From: Anaerolineae bacterium
Lineage (GTDB): Bacteria > Chloroflexota > Anaerolineae > UBA4142 > SHND01
DNA: 64,000 nt
Direction of reading: 5' to 3'
NCBI GenBank assembly: GCA_021463195.1
Contig: JAJTXZ010000006.1
Location: 40,482-104,481, forward strand
The notes under the pieces are model-generated. The model was not told the DNA's origin. It did not search any database and saw only the letters and a list, made by a program, of their open reading frames with translations. The position numbers were made by a program, and so were the translations under genes. Of the stretch, positions 17,805 through 26,219 are shown one piece after another (within the stretch, counting starts at the first letter, position 1; every line of letters starts with the position of its first letter).

Positions 17805-18356
17805 TTATACTTGTGCCATTTCGCGCACCGGAATCAATTCCATCTCTTCCAGTGTTCTCAAAATTTTCTGCGCGGATTCCTGCACCGTTTCCTTGTCCGA
17901 GTGATACGTCACTTCGGGATTGAGCGGCGCTTCGTAGGGGTCGCTGACGCCGGTGAAATTTTTAATTTCGCCCGCGAGCGCCTTTTTGTACAACCCTTTC
18001 ACGTCGCGTTCCGCCAAAACGGGAATCGGACATTCGGCGTACACTTCGACAAAATTTTCAATCTTGCCGCGAATCTCGTCACGAATTTCGCGGTAGGGTG
18101 AAATCGCCGCCGCGATCGCGACAACGCCGTTGCGCGACAACACTTCGCACACCCAACCGATGCGGCGAATGTTTGTGTCGCGATCTTCTTTGGAAAAGCC
18201 CAAACCTTTTGATAAATTTTCGCGCACCACATCGCCGTCCAAGACTTCGACTTTCATGCCGCGCGCGCGCAGTTCTTGTTCAATCACGCGCGAGACGGTT
18301 GTCTTGCCCGCGCCCGAAAGCCCGGTGAACCAGAGTGTGAATCCTTGATGTTCCAC
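17805..18356 (-). CDS. cysC: Adenylylsulfate (APS) kinase
   Basis: The enzyme phosphorylates APS at 3'-OH to give PAPS, the sulfate donor. The 183-residue protein has the P-loop [11 protein letters not shown] near the N-terminus, [21 protein letters not shown] for APS binding, and the lid region [15 protein letters not shown] at 18356 matches family starts. An ATG at 18401 would add 15 residues encoded by an octamer repeat and is less likely. Together with sat upstream this makes a PAPS-forming operon; no reductase or sulfotransferase is nearby. Confidence 0.9.
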   Translation of the reverse strand: MEHQGFTLWFTGLSGAGKTTVSRVIEQELRARGMKVEVLDGDVVRENLSKGLGFSKEDRDTNIRRIGWVCEVLSRNGVVAIAAAISPYREIRDEIRGKIENFVEVYAECPIPVLAERDVKGLYKKALAGEIKNFTGVSDPYEAPLNPEVTYHSDKETVQESAQKILRTLEEMELIPVREMAQV

Positions 18357-18369
18357 TGTTGCGTAGCAA

Positions 18370-18428
18370 GTAGACAGGTAGACAAGGAAACAGGTAATCA
18401 TGACCTGTCTACTTGTCTACCTGTCTAC
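18370..18428. repeat. Inverted octamer-type repeat between cysC and the AlkP gene
   Basis: Perfect 17-base arms (18370-18386 and 18412-18428) built of CTGTCTAC-like units, with a 25-base loop. It could form an RNA hairpin between the two co-directional genes; no T-run follows. Confidence 0.8.
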
Positions 18429-18432
18429 CTCT

Positions 18433-19860
18433 TTACCCTTCGCTTTTGATAATTTTTCCAATCATATCCGCCGGAATCGGCAGACCGAATTCATTCAACA
18501 CCGTCGGCGCAATGTCAACGAGTTTTGAATTTTTCAATTCGCGTCCGCCGAGTTTGCGCTTTGGGTCGAAATAAATGTACATCCCTTGCTGCGCGTGATT
18601 CGCGTCGTCGGGACCGGTGTCATTTTCAAACGTATAGATTTCGCCCGAACCGAGCGAGCCGACGCCGCGCCAATACAAATCGCCCCAAATGACGATGAGG
18701 TCGGGCGCGATGCCGTTCACCTTTTTGTACACGTCTTGCGGTTTGAACGCGTGCGTTTTCATCGGTTTGCCTTCGTGGTCGGGCAGCGCGTGAAATTTTG
18801 CAATCAATTCATCGCGCACTTGTTCGTACTGGTCGGGCGGAATGATGCCGTTCGGTTCGCGTCCTTGCACATTCAGAAATACGCGCGAATAGTAACCGCC
18901 TTCGCCCCACACGCGCGTTTTGTCCCAGTTGATTTTCGCTTTGGCTAACGGAATCACGCCTTGCGGTTTTTCGTCGAGAACGAGATAACCATTTTGCACC
19001 AACCACTCGTTGATACAAATGCCGCCGTCCATCCGTTTCGCGCCGTGGTCGCTCATCACAATCACGCTCGTTTCGTCGTCAATCAATTCGAGCGTCTTGC
19101 CGATTTCTTTATCGAGCCACACATAATAATCGTGAATCGAATTCAAAAGCGAATTGCCCGGCTCGTGCTTGATATGTTTCGGGTCGTGATATTTCCAGAA
19201 ACCGTGATGCAAACGGTCCACGCCGATTTCAACCGACATGAAATAATCCCAGTCGCGCGTTTTCATCAAATGATGAATCACCTTGAAGCGCGCTTCGGTC
19301 ATTTCATAAATTTTTTCCAGCAGCCACTGTTTGTTTTCGGTGCGAAAATTTTCCGCGTCCACCGCGTAATTCGGCGCGACGCGCAAAATTTCTTCGCGCA
19401 ACGTTTCGGGATACGTAAATTTGCTGTTGACGTTCGGCGAAAGAAAACAGCCCACCATTCCGCCGTTCACCTGTTTCGGCGGATACGAGGGCGGCACGCC
19501 AATCATGTACGATTGTTTGCCGACGCGTCCAAGATAATCCCACACCGTCGGTTCCACAATCGAACGCGCATTCGCAATCGTCATTTTTTCATAAGAATAA
19601 TCGGCGCGATTGCGAAAACCATAAATGCCGAGCGTGCCGGGGTCTTTGGAAGTTTGCGAACACATCCACGCGGGAACGGTGATGGGCGGCAGCACCGATT
19701 CGAGTTCGCCCCACACGCCGTTCGACATGAGATAATTCAGATTCGGCAGTTCCGCGCGATATTGGTCAAACACCAGCGAAGGTTCCGCGCAGTCGAGACC
19801 GATGACGAGGACGCGTTTTTTCTTGCCTTTGCCAAATTGAAAATTAGGTGTATGCGTCAT
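18433..19860 (-). CDS. Cytoplasmic AlkP-superfamily phosphodiesterase/phosphatase in the PAPS operon
   Basis: The 475-residue protein belongs to the type I phosphodiesterase / nucleotide pyrophosphatase fold. Metal ligands are visible as D23 (IGLDCAEPS), D215 and H219 (GVDRLHHGFW) and D271-H272 (MSDHG). The nucleophile is probably T61 in PPITVPAW. There is no signal peptide, so it acts in the cytoplasm. Its ATG at 19860 overlaps the stop region of sat, and cysC follows, so it is co-expressed with both PAPS enzymes. A role in removing PAP or APS is a reasonable guess, unproven. Unlike its three paralogues here it lacks the ERLxxLGYL tail. Confidence 0.8.
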   Translation of the reverse strand: MTHTPNFQFGKGKKKRVLVIGLDCAEPSLVFDQYRAELPNLNYLMSNGVWGELESVLPPITVPAWMCSQTSKDPGTLGIYGFRNRADYSYEKMTIANARSIVEPTVWDYLGRVGKQSYMIGVPPSYPPKQVNGGMVGCFLSPNVNSKFTYPETLREEILRVAPNYAVDAENFRTENKQWLLEKIYEMTEARFKVIHHLMKTRDWDYFMSVEIGVDRLHHGFWKYHDPKHIKHEPGNSLLNSIHDYYVWLDKEIGKTLELIDDETSVIVMSDHGAKRMDGGICINEWLVQNGYLVLDEKPQGVIPLAKAKINWDKTRVWGEGGYYSRVFLNVQGREPNGIIPPDQYEQVRDELIAKFHALPDHEGKPMKTHAFKPQDVYKKVNGIAPDLIVIWGDLYWRGVGSLGSGEIYTFENDTGPDDANHAQQGMYIYFDPKRKLGGRELKNSKLVDIAPTVLNEFGLPIPADMIGKIIKSEG

Positions 19861-19861
19861 G

Positions 19862-21079
19862 TTACTGATTTTCCGCTTTCTTTTTCGCGATGCCTTCAAT
19901 CAAAACTTGCGCGACTTCGGGACGCGTAAATTCGGGCGGAAGCATTTCGCCGCGTTCCAGCATTTGACGAACTTTGGTGCCGCTCAAAACCACATGATCC
20001 TCTTCGGGATGCGGGCACGTTTTCGCCGAAACGATGCCGCCGCATTTTTTGCAATAAAAGGTGTGTTCAAATTTCAACGGCGTGATGCCGATTTCTTCCG
20101 TCGTGAAATTGTTGAACATTTGCTGCGCGTCGTACGTGCCATAATAATTTCCAACGCCCGCATGGTCGCGTCCGATAATCATGTGCGTGCAGCCGTAATT
20201 TTTGCGGCAGAGCGCGTGGAAAATGGCTTCGCGCGGACCGGCGTAACGCATCGCGGCGGGAAAGACGCCGAGCAGCACGCGGTCGGGCGGATAATAATCG
20301 CGCAGCAGCGTTTGATACGACGTCATTCGCACATCGGCGGGAATATCGTCCGCTTTGGTTTCGCCGACGAGCGGATGCAAAAACAAACCGTCCACAATTT
20401 CGAGCGCGGTCTTTTGAATGTATTCGTGCGAGCGATGAATCGGATTGCGCGTCTGGAACGCGACGATTTTGTTCCAGCCATTGAGCGCGAACATTTTGCG
20501 CGTTTGCTCCGGCGTGTGACGAAATTCCGGAAATTCCGTTTTCGCTTGCTGCGGCATGTCAATCAGCCACACCTCGCCCGCGAGATACACATCGCCCTGC
20601 GCGTACAAGCGCGCGACGCCGGGATGTTTTTCTTCGTCGGTGCGATACACGTTTTTCGCTTCATGCACCTTGTCGTAATCGAATTTTTCCGCGAGTTCCA
20701 ATAGCCCGACGAGATGTCCGTCCGATTCGACGAGCGCAATGTCACTGCCGATGGCGTAATTGTCCGCGAGTTCGCGCGACACAGGCAGCGTAATCGGAAT
20801 GCTCCACGGCAGTCCGTTCGCCAAGCGCATATTGTTGACGACGTTTTCGTAATCCGCTTTGCCCATGAATCCGGTGAGCGGACTCATTGCGCCGACAGCG
20901 ATCATTTCGAGGTCGGACAAATTCACCGAATTGAGCGTGCGATAATGATGCGCGCTTTTGGCGCTTTCCGCGCGCGCGATAATTTTTTCGCGTTCTGCGC
21001 CCGTGACGATGCGATTGATTAATACGCCCCCGTGCGGGGCGATTTCGCCGATGTACTGTTGGTTCATTAGTTTAATCAT
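19862..21079 (-). CDS. sat: Sulfate adenylyltransferase (ATP sulfurylase)
   Basis: This cytoplasmic enzyme joins ATP and sulfate to make APS and pyrophosphate. The 405-residue monomer is of the Sat type, not CysDN. It has the ATP-binding motifs [12 protein letters not shown] (about 210-221) and [12 protein letters not shown] (about 300-311), [15 protein letters not shown] between them, and a zinc-binding CKKC...C set near residue 345. ATG at 21079 is used; ATG at 21067 is an alternative. It heads a three-gene operon with a phosphohydrolase and cysC, pointing to sulfate activation for sulfation and not to respiration. Confidence 0.95.
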   Translation of the reverse strand: MIKLMNQQYIGEIAPHGGVLINRIVTGAEREKIIARAESAKSAHHYRTLNSVNLSDLEMIAVGAMSPLTGFMGKADYENVVNNMRLANGLPWSIPITLPVSRELADNYAIGSDIALVESDGHLVGLLELAEKFDYDKVHEAKNVYRTDEEKHPGVARLYAQGDVYLAGEVWLIDMPQQAKTEFPEFRHTPEQTRKMFALNGWNKIVAFQTRNPIHRSHEYIQKTALEIVDGLFLHPLVGETKADDIPADVRMTSYQTLLRDYYPPDRVLLGVFPAAMRYAGPREAIFHALCRKNYGCTHMIIGRDHAGVGNYYGTYDAQQMFNNFTTEEIGITPLKFEHTFYCKKCGGIVSAKTCPHPEEDHVVLSGTKVRQMLERGEMLPPEFTRPEVAQVLIEGIAKKKAENQ

Positions 21080-21128
21080 TTTTCGTTTTTGTCCTCTATT
21101 GCTTTATTTCTGATGTTTCGCTTCCGCG

Positions 21129-22787
21129 CTACTCTGCACAACGAAAACCAGTGGCCATTTGACCGTTGTTATGTGGCTCCATCGGACTTCGCAAAGTCGT
21201 TAGACGTGTAAACTTCAATTCGTCCATCCAGGAGCCACCACGCCTAATTTTCATTGTACCAGTAGATGGGCCTGTAGGGTTTTGGATTGGCGAGTTTTCA
21301 TAAAAGTTTGTAGCGTACCAATCTGCTACCCACTCCCAAACATTTCCAGCCATATCCATAACTCCATAGGGACTTGCTCCCAGTGGATAGCTCCCCCCAG
21401 CTGTCGTATCGATAAATCTACCATCTCGGGAATTTAGACGATTTTGGTCGAAACTGTTTCCCCATGGATAAATACGCGCATCTGTCCAGCGTGCGGCCTT
21501 TTCCCATTCGGCTTCAGTTGGTAAGCGTTTTCCCACCCATCGACAATAAGTATCCGCATGGTACCAAGACATATTGATTACAGGATAATTATCAAACTCC
21601 GGATTGCCGTAGTAAGGAGTGCTACCCCGCAAGCCAGACTTATTGCTTCCAGAAAATTTGCATGCACCAGCATCGACGCACTTCTGATACATCGCATTCG
21701 TTACTTCGTATTTGTCTATCCAATAACCATCTAGATAAACATTATGTGCCGGTTTTTCATCTTGACTAGCTTCGGCATCACGTTGAGTACCCATTATGAA
21801 ATCGCCCACTGGGACAAACACCATTGGAGCATCACCAATCACTTTCTCTTCAATTTTTGGTAATTGCCCCACAGAATTTGGTGTGGATGAAGGAGTAAGA
21901 GACGTTATGGCAGGAGACGACATAATGGGAATTGTTGGAATCGCAGTATTTGTCGGCATTCTTGGAGTCGTTGGCGTTGGTTTTACATCAGGCGTCGAAG
22001 TATCTGGAATTATTGTTTTTGTCTTGGCGATAGTTGTGTCTGTCCGTGTTGCAAGGGCGACGCGCGTTGGAGTAGAGGTTTGAGTAGGTGGCAGAATGGC
22101 AGATAGACCAAATCCCAATGCTCCAAGCAAGACAACGACACCCAAAGCAATAAACGCGTATCGAGTTGTTGAGTTGCCACTCCCCTCATCTTGCTTAAGC
22201 GATTTTGTCGTCTCTATTTCTTGACGAGCAACTCGATCACGTTCCGCCTTTTCACGTTCTTTCTGTTCTCGGGCGATTCTATCTCGTTCCGCTCTCTCCT
22301 TCGCTAGTCGTTCCTCTTCCGCTTTTTTTTTAGCCGCTACCTTGGCATCGCGCTCCCGCTTTAGGCGCAACGCTTCATCTGTGAATTGCATTGCATGGAG
22401 TAGTTGGGGGACAACATCATCAAGCCCACGGTCTGATGATACGGCGACTCGATCTGCCAATAAGGGTGAATATTTTCCAATCTGCTCAGCGGTGATTCGA
22501 TGCCAAACGGGCAAAATGACTTTCGTGCCACCACTTTCGCGCGTCACAAGTGCATCGAGTTCTTTTTGGGGCCATTCTTTGGCAAAGAAACTTGGGCTCA
22601 GAATAACTATTCCGTATTTTGAATGTGCTAATCCTTCATCTATTTTACGTCGGAGACTATCTCCGACCGTGAGTGTAAACTCATCAAACCAAACATTGAG
22701 ACCACGCGCTATCAACGCCTTTGCTAGAGGTCGCGCAAAGGTTTCTTTGTCTTCCCAAGCATGACTGATAAAGACATCCCAGTCCAT
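21129..22787 (-). CDS. TIR domain - coiled coil - membrane span - FGE/SUMF1 domain fusion
   Basis: The 552-residue protein combines four parts. An N-terminal TIR domain (1-135) contains DVFISHAWED, FDEFTLTVGDSL and FAKEWPQKEL, where E76 sits at the place of the NADase glutamate. A charged coiled coil spans about 138-200 and a single membrane span about 210-232. A Thr/Pro-rich linker (233-315) leads to an FGE-sulfatase domain (about 320-552) with FVPVGDFIMGT, LPTEAEWEKAAR, DMAGNVWEW and RRGGSW. TIR would be inside and FGE outside the cell. FGE-fold domains generate formylglycine, oxidise thiols or act as binding modules; the catalytic Cys pair cannot be confirmed here. Codon use is less GCGC-rich than in neighbours, suggesting transfer. 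Confidence 0.85.
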   Translation of the reverse strand: MDWDVFISHAWEDKETFARPLAKALIARGLNVWFDEFTLTVGDSLRRKIDEGLAHSKYGIVILSPSFFAKEWPQKELDALVTRESGGTKVILPVWHRITAEQIGKYSPLLADRVAVSSDRGLDDVVPQLLHAMQFTDEALRLKRERDAKVAAKKKAEEERLAKERAERDRIAREQKEREKAERDRVARQEIETTKSLKQDEGSGNSTTRYAFIALGVVVLLGALGFGLSAILPPTQTSTPTRVALATRTDTTIAKTKTIIPDTSTPDVKPTPTTPRMPTNTAIPTIPIMSSPAITSLTPSSTPNSVGQLPKIEEKVIGDAPMVFVPVGDFIMGTQRDAEASQDEKPAHNVYLDGYWIDKYEVTNAMYQKCVDAGACKFSGSNKSGLRGSTPYYGNPEFDNYPVINMSWYHADTYCRWVGKRLPTEAEWEKAARWTDARIYPWGNSFDQNRLNSRDGRFIDTTAGGSYPLGASPYGVMDMAGNVWEWVADWYATNFYENSPIQNPTGPSTGTMKIRRGGSWMDELKFTRLTTLRSPMEPHNNGQMATGFRCAE

Positions 22788-22856
22788 GATGTTCCTCGAT
22801 TGAGACTACACCTGTCGGCAACGTTTCCGAAATCCGATTTATTGCAATATCGTAGT

Positions 22857-22892
22857 CTACTCCAAATAATCCAACCCCGCTAAACGTTCTTT
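22857..22892 (-). pseudogene. Orphan 3' end of an AlkP-type gene (copy A)
   Basis: On the minus strand these 36 bases read KERLAGLDYLE then stop, matching the C-terminal tail ERLAGLGYLG of the intact gene that ends at 24415. There is no AlkP frame upstream; a Uma2 fragment adjoins it. Confidence 0.6.
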
Positions 22893-22900
22893 GCACAAAT

Positions 22901-23272
22901 CTACTCGCTCGGCAACGCCACTTTTTCATAAATCTCTGACAAAGGGATTTCCAAATCAAGTGAGCGCACTTTCAAGATCGCCTCCATTTCCTCTATGGTT
23001 TCCAAAATCCAAAATTGCCCTTCGCGGCGATAGTATTCGATATAGTGTTCTGTTTCATCAATCATCACATACTCTTGCAAAGATGAAAGAGCCCGATGCT
23101 CTCGAAATCGCCTTCCACGTGCGTCTTTGCGGTCATTCCCCAAAAACAAATCAAAAACCACGCGCGGCGGTTTTTCCCGAGCTGTTTGAGATGATTCTGT
23201 TGCTGAGTGACTGGGAATAACCTTGACGCCATTCCTGTCCACCGCCGTGGTAAATTCCTTTAGCTTGATCAT
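22901..23272 (-). pseudogene. C-terminal fragment of a Uma2-family (DUF820) nuclease-like protein
   Basis: The last 75 residues (RGRRFREHRALSSLQEYV, then HYIEYYRREGQFWILET and LEIPLSEIYEKV) match the C-terminal half of Uma2 proteins, a PD-(D/E)XK-fold family common in cyanobacteria and Chloroflexi. The first 48 residues match nothing in the family, and the catalytic N-terminal half is absent, so this is probably a decayed remnant. It is bracketed by orphan AlkP 3' ends on both sides. A functional small protein cannot be ruled out. Confidence 0.6.
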
Positions 23273-23300
23273 GGTTGCGTTCTTTATTCAATCCCCCCAT

Positions 23301-23349
23301 TTACCCCAACCCCGCCAACCGTTCCTCGATTTCTTGTTGTTCCGTGCTG
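23301..23349 (-). pseudogene. Orphan 3' end of an AlkP-type gene (copy B)
   Basis: The minus strand reads TEQQEIEERLAGLG then stop, nearly identical over 45 bases to the 3' end of the gene ending at 24415 (EQKEIEERLAGLGYLG). A 9-base deletion removes the codons that would complete the tail. It follows directly after the DUF5615 toxin gene stop. Confidence 0.7.
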
Positions 23350-23754
23350 CTATTCAAAATTCTGCAAATACAACAATTGATTTCGCGCCTCGTCCACTGA
23401 AACTTTGTCGAGTAAATTCAACAATGCGCGCACCGCGCGTCCTGTTTCGACCTGAAGCGAGACGACAATGCCGTTATGCTCCCAACCTTTTGTGAGGTAT
23501 TCGATGTGCAGATTTGCAAAGTCGCCGCGATTGAATGTGACCACTGTCCACGCGCGGCTCACTGCATACGCCAATTGTTCCGCATCGCTTATCGTTCTTC
23601 CTAACTTGGCGGTTGTGAAACCTTCATCTCGCGCCGAATAGACCTCGTATCCGCGCTCGCGCAATGCGTCCATGACGTTGAGGTCAAAGTCTTCGTCAAG
23701 ATAGGGAATGAGGTAGAGCGTTGGTTCACGCGCAGAGTCATTTTCGATGTTCAT
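23350..23754 (-). CDS. DUF5615 PIN-like toxin
   Basis: The 134-residue protein has the PIN-like DUF5615 pattern: YLDEDFDLNVMDALRERGYEV at the start (the DED acidic site), a central ISDAEQLAYAVSRAWTVVTFNRGDF and a C-terminal amphipathic segment. Such proteins are the RNase partner of DUF433 antitoxins. The ATG at 23754 overlaps the stop of the upstream DUF433 gene (ATGA), which fixes the start and supports a toxin-antitoxin pair. Its stop abuts an orphan AlkP gene 3' end. Confidence 0.8.
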   Translation of the reverse strand: MNIENDSAREPTLYLIPYLDEDFDLNVMDALRERGYEVYSARDEGFTTAKLGRTISDAEQLAYAVSRAWTVVTFNRGDFANLHIEYLTKGWEHNGIVVSLQVETGRAVRALLNLLDKVSVDEARNQLLYLQNFE

Positions 23755-24392
23755 TGTGCGTTGGGTTCTGTGCTTGTGCCTGCTTTGGACTGACGCCGCT
23801 CCCATTCTCTCATCACATATTCCAAATACTCGCCGCCACTCTCAGCGATAAAAAAATCAATCTCATCCGCGTGGTCGTCATAATAAGCCAACGCTGCGCG
23901 TACTTGTTCCGGGGAAATATGGCGGACCGATTCAAGGATCGCGCCAATATCCCCATGCTGTAAACGATTGTATTGGACAATCGCGCGCACGCGCACTCCC
24001 GTGTCACGAATAGCGGGTTCGTATCCTGCCGCGCCTTCGCGCTGATAAATCAATGGATGGCGTGGGTCTTCGGCGGGCATCGTTCGGCGCGTTTTGAGAA
24101 TGTCTTTTCGTTGGTCGCAATACAATTCGCCTGCGGTAGTCAACATCTCGGTGCGCGGCGTCCATGCCACTACATTACCCGTTTCTTCATCCACCGCAAT
24201 AATGCCGACTTGTCCAACTAACCCGTAATCGGGGTAACGGAGCTCGACAGGGACGCTCCACACGCTGCGCAATGCCGAAACCATTCGGCGGGGCGCGCCG
24301 ACCGAGAAGCGAATCAGTTCGTTCTCGCGCAAAAATTCTTGGGCGCGCTGCTGCGCGACATTGGCTGGAATCGTTTTGAGTAAAACTGCCAT
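23751..24392 (-). CDS. DUF433-containing antitoxin-like protein with extra N-terminal domain
   Basis: Residues about 125-180 (GVRVRAIVQYNRLQHGDIGAIL, ISPEQVRAALAYYDDHADEID) form a DUF433 domain, the winged-helix-like antitoxin of the VapB45 type. The first 110 residues are not part of DUF433. They contain FSVGAPRRMVSALRSVW and a strand-rich stretch GLVGQVGIIAVDEETGNVVAW that recalls PepSY-like folds, but no family is certain. The downstream DUF5615 toxin overlaps by 4 bases. The gene starts 22 bases after the AlkP gene stop. Confidence 0.75.
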   Translation of the reverse strand: MAVLLKTIPANVAQQRAQEFLRENELIRFSVGAPRRMVSALRSVWSVPVELRYPDYGLVGQVGIIAVDEETGNVVAWTPRTEMLTTAGELYCDQRKDILKTRRTMPAEDPRHPLIYQREGAAGYEPAIRDTGVRVRAIVQYNRLQHGDIGAILESVRHISPEQVRAALAYYDDHADEIDFFIAESGGEYLEYVMREWERRQSKAGTSTEPNAQ

Positions 24393-24414
24393 CCGCTATC
24401 CTCCCCAATACATC

Positions 24415-26148
24415 CTACCCCAAATACCCCAGTCCCGCCAAACGTTCCTCGATTTCTTTTTGTTCCGCGTCCGAATACTCGCCGTCCATTTGATTTTCAA
24501 AAACCGCTGCAGGCGCGTATTCCGCAGAGCGTTGATGCAACAACAATTCATTCAGCACGCGCCCGTCCATGTCGTCAGGAATTTTTTCATTAAACAACCG
24601 CAAAATCGTCGGTGCCAAGTCAATTAAATGCAGAGACTGGAGATTAGAGATTGAAGATTGCGGCACGATTCCATTTCCATCCATCACCAACATTCCATCC
24701 ATCCGATGCTGTCCCGACGTATCACTGACAAACAACAATCCGCTGCCCACTTTTTCGACAATCGCCTTGCCGTTTCTTTCGCGGTTTTCGCGCCCTTTCG
24801 CGGTTTTCGTGCTTCTATGTTCCCCGCGCCAATCTACGGCGGCAATGTGATACGGGCCATCAATCAAACCAATCACATCAGGCGCATCTTCCAACGCGTC
24901 ACCGCTATAAATTTCTTCGCGGCGATACACAAAATCGAAAATAGGTTTTCCCGTTTCGGGGTCTTGGAGTTCGCGCATCGCCGCGATTACCTCATCTCGC
25001 GCGCCTTCGTATTCTCCAGTCTCCAGCCGTCCTTCCGGCTCGCGCCCGCGCACATTCAAATACACATTCCCCATCGTCCCCACCGCATACGCTTTCGTGT
25101 TTGCCCAATCTATGTTGCCGTATGCCATCGAATAGTGCAGATTGGATTTCAAACGCGGCATCCATTCAAACGCTTTGGTTTTCGCGGCGGCGACGAGCGG
25201 ATTGTTCAAACGTTTCACGCCCGCGCGCAAGGCGGATGAAAAAGTATTTCCGGATTGTTTTTTGTACGCCAAAATCCCTGTTTGCGCGAAATATTGATTC
25301 AAATAGACCGCGTGCGTGAGCGGACCGAAACCGTGATCAGACAAAACAATGACCGTCGTATTTTCATCCGCGTATTTTTCAAGAATGCGTTCATTAAATT
25401 TATCGAGATATTCAAAGCAATCGTTGATGACACTGCCCCATTGTTGCGCGTCGCTTTCGTTGTAGAGCGGATGCGTTGGGTCTTGATAACGCCAAAATTT
25501 GTGGCACAAAATATCCGGCGCGCGATGCACCAACATTCCAAAATCCCATTCGGGATTTTTTTCGAGCAGATATTCAAACGCGCGCGTTTGCAATTCGCTC
25601 ATGCGCTTTACCCGAATCACCAAATCACCTAATGACCCAATATCGCTTTCGCCGCGTTCGATGTCCACATCAATAATGTACTCGCCCAATTCTTTCAAGA
25701 GTTCGTTTTTCAATTCGGGCGGATAGGTGAATTCACTGTTGAGCCCGGGCGTCATCAAGCCGCTCACCAACGCGCCATTGATTGGTTCGACGGGCCACGT
25801 GAGCGGCACATTAACGACGACGCATTTTTTACCGCGTTCGCTCAAGATGCGCCACAGCGTTGCCGCGCGGCGATGCGACGCGTTGATGTATTCGAGCGCG
25901 TACGAATTTTGCGCGCGCTGATAAAATCCGTACAGCCCGAATTTGCCGTTCTGTTTGCCGGTGGCGAACGCGCTCCACGCTTGTTCCGAGGAGGGCTGAA
26001 TGCACGAACGCAAAATCGAGCGCGAACCGTTTGCGATTAACTTGCCCAACGTTGGGAGTTTGTTTTGCGCGAGTAGAGGGTCGAGCAGCGTCCAGGTTGC
26101 GCCGTCGAGACCGAGAACGAGGACGCGAGGTTTCGAGCGAGATGACAT
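24415..26148 (-). CDS. Cytoplasmic AlkP-superfamily phosphodiesterase with Ser in place of Thr nucleophile
   Basis: The 577-residue protein starts at ATG 26148; a longer open frame upstream is basic and non-homologous, so it is rejected. Metal-site motifs are LGLDGATW (D15) and LSDHGFG. Where the three paralogues have P-V/I-T-x-x-A-W, this one has PSSEQAW, so the nucleophile would be S54, and the following TGKQNGKFG deviates from TGKNPGKHG. The C-terminus is the ERLAGLGYLG tail. Codons in the SNLQSLHL region before LIDLAPTI come from a heptamer repeat (24633-24660). No signal peptide. Confidence 0.8.
   Translation of the reverse strand: MSSRSKPRVLVLGLDGATWTLLDPLLAQNKLPTLGKLIANGSRSILRSCIQPSSEQAWSAFATGKQNGKFGLYGFYQRAQNSYALEYINASHRRAATLWRILSERGKKCVVVNVPLTWPVEPINGALVSGLMTPGLNSEFTYPPELKNELLKELGEYIIDVDIERGESDIGSLGDLVIRVKRMSELQTRAFEYLLEKNPEWDFGMLVHRAPDILCHKFWRYQDPTHPLYNESDAQQWGSVINDCFEYLDKFNERILEKYADENTTVIVLSDHGFGPLTHAVYLNQYFAQTGILAYKKQSGNTFSSALRAGVKRLNNPLVAAAKTKAFEWMPRLKSNLHYSMAYGNIDWANTKAYAVGTMGNVYLNVRGREPEGRLETGEYEGARDEVIAAMRELQDPETGKPIFDFVYRREEIYSGDALEDAPDVIGLIDGPYHIAAVDWRGEHRSTKTAKGRENRERNGKAIVEKVGSGLLFVSDTSGQHRMDGMLVMDGNGIVPQSSISNLQSLHLIDLAPTILRLFNEKIPDDMDGRVLNELLLHQRSAEYAPAAVFENQMDGEYSDAEQKEIEERLAGLGYLG
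24633..24660. repeat. Heptamer repeat inside the AlkP gene, 4 units
   Basis: GAGACTG, GAGATTA, GAGATTG, AAGATTG lie in frame within the coding sequence, just before the conserved LAPTI motif. Confidence 0.75.
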
Positions 26149-26219
26149 TTTTACAACGTTGTGATTATAGCGCGAGGTGAGAGAAAATAAAAATTGCGGC
26201 TGTAACTCGAGTTTAAAGC

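Noticed and set aside
17805..21079. Dissimilatory sulfate reduction
   Set aside because: sat is followed by cysC, which makes PAPS; no aprAB, dsrAB or cysH is seen.
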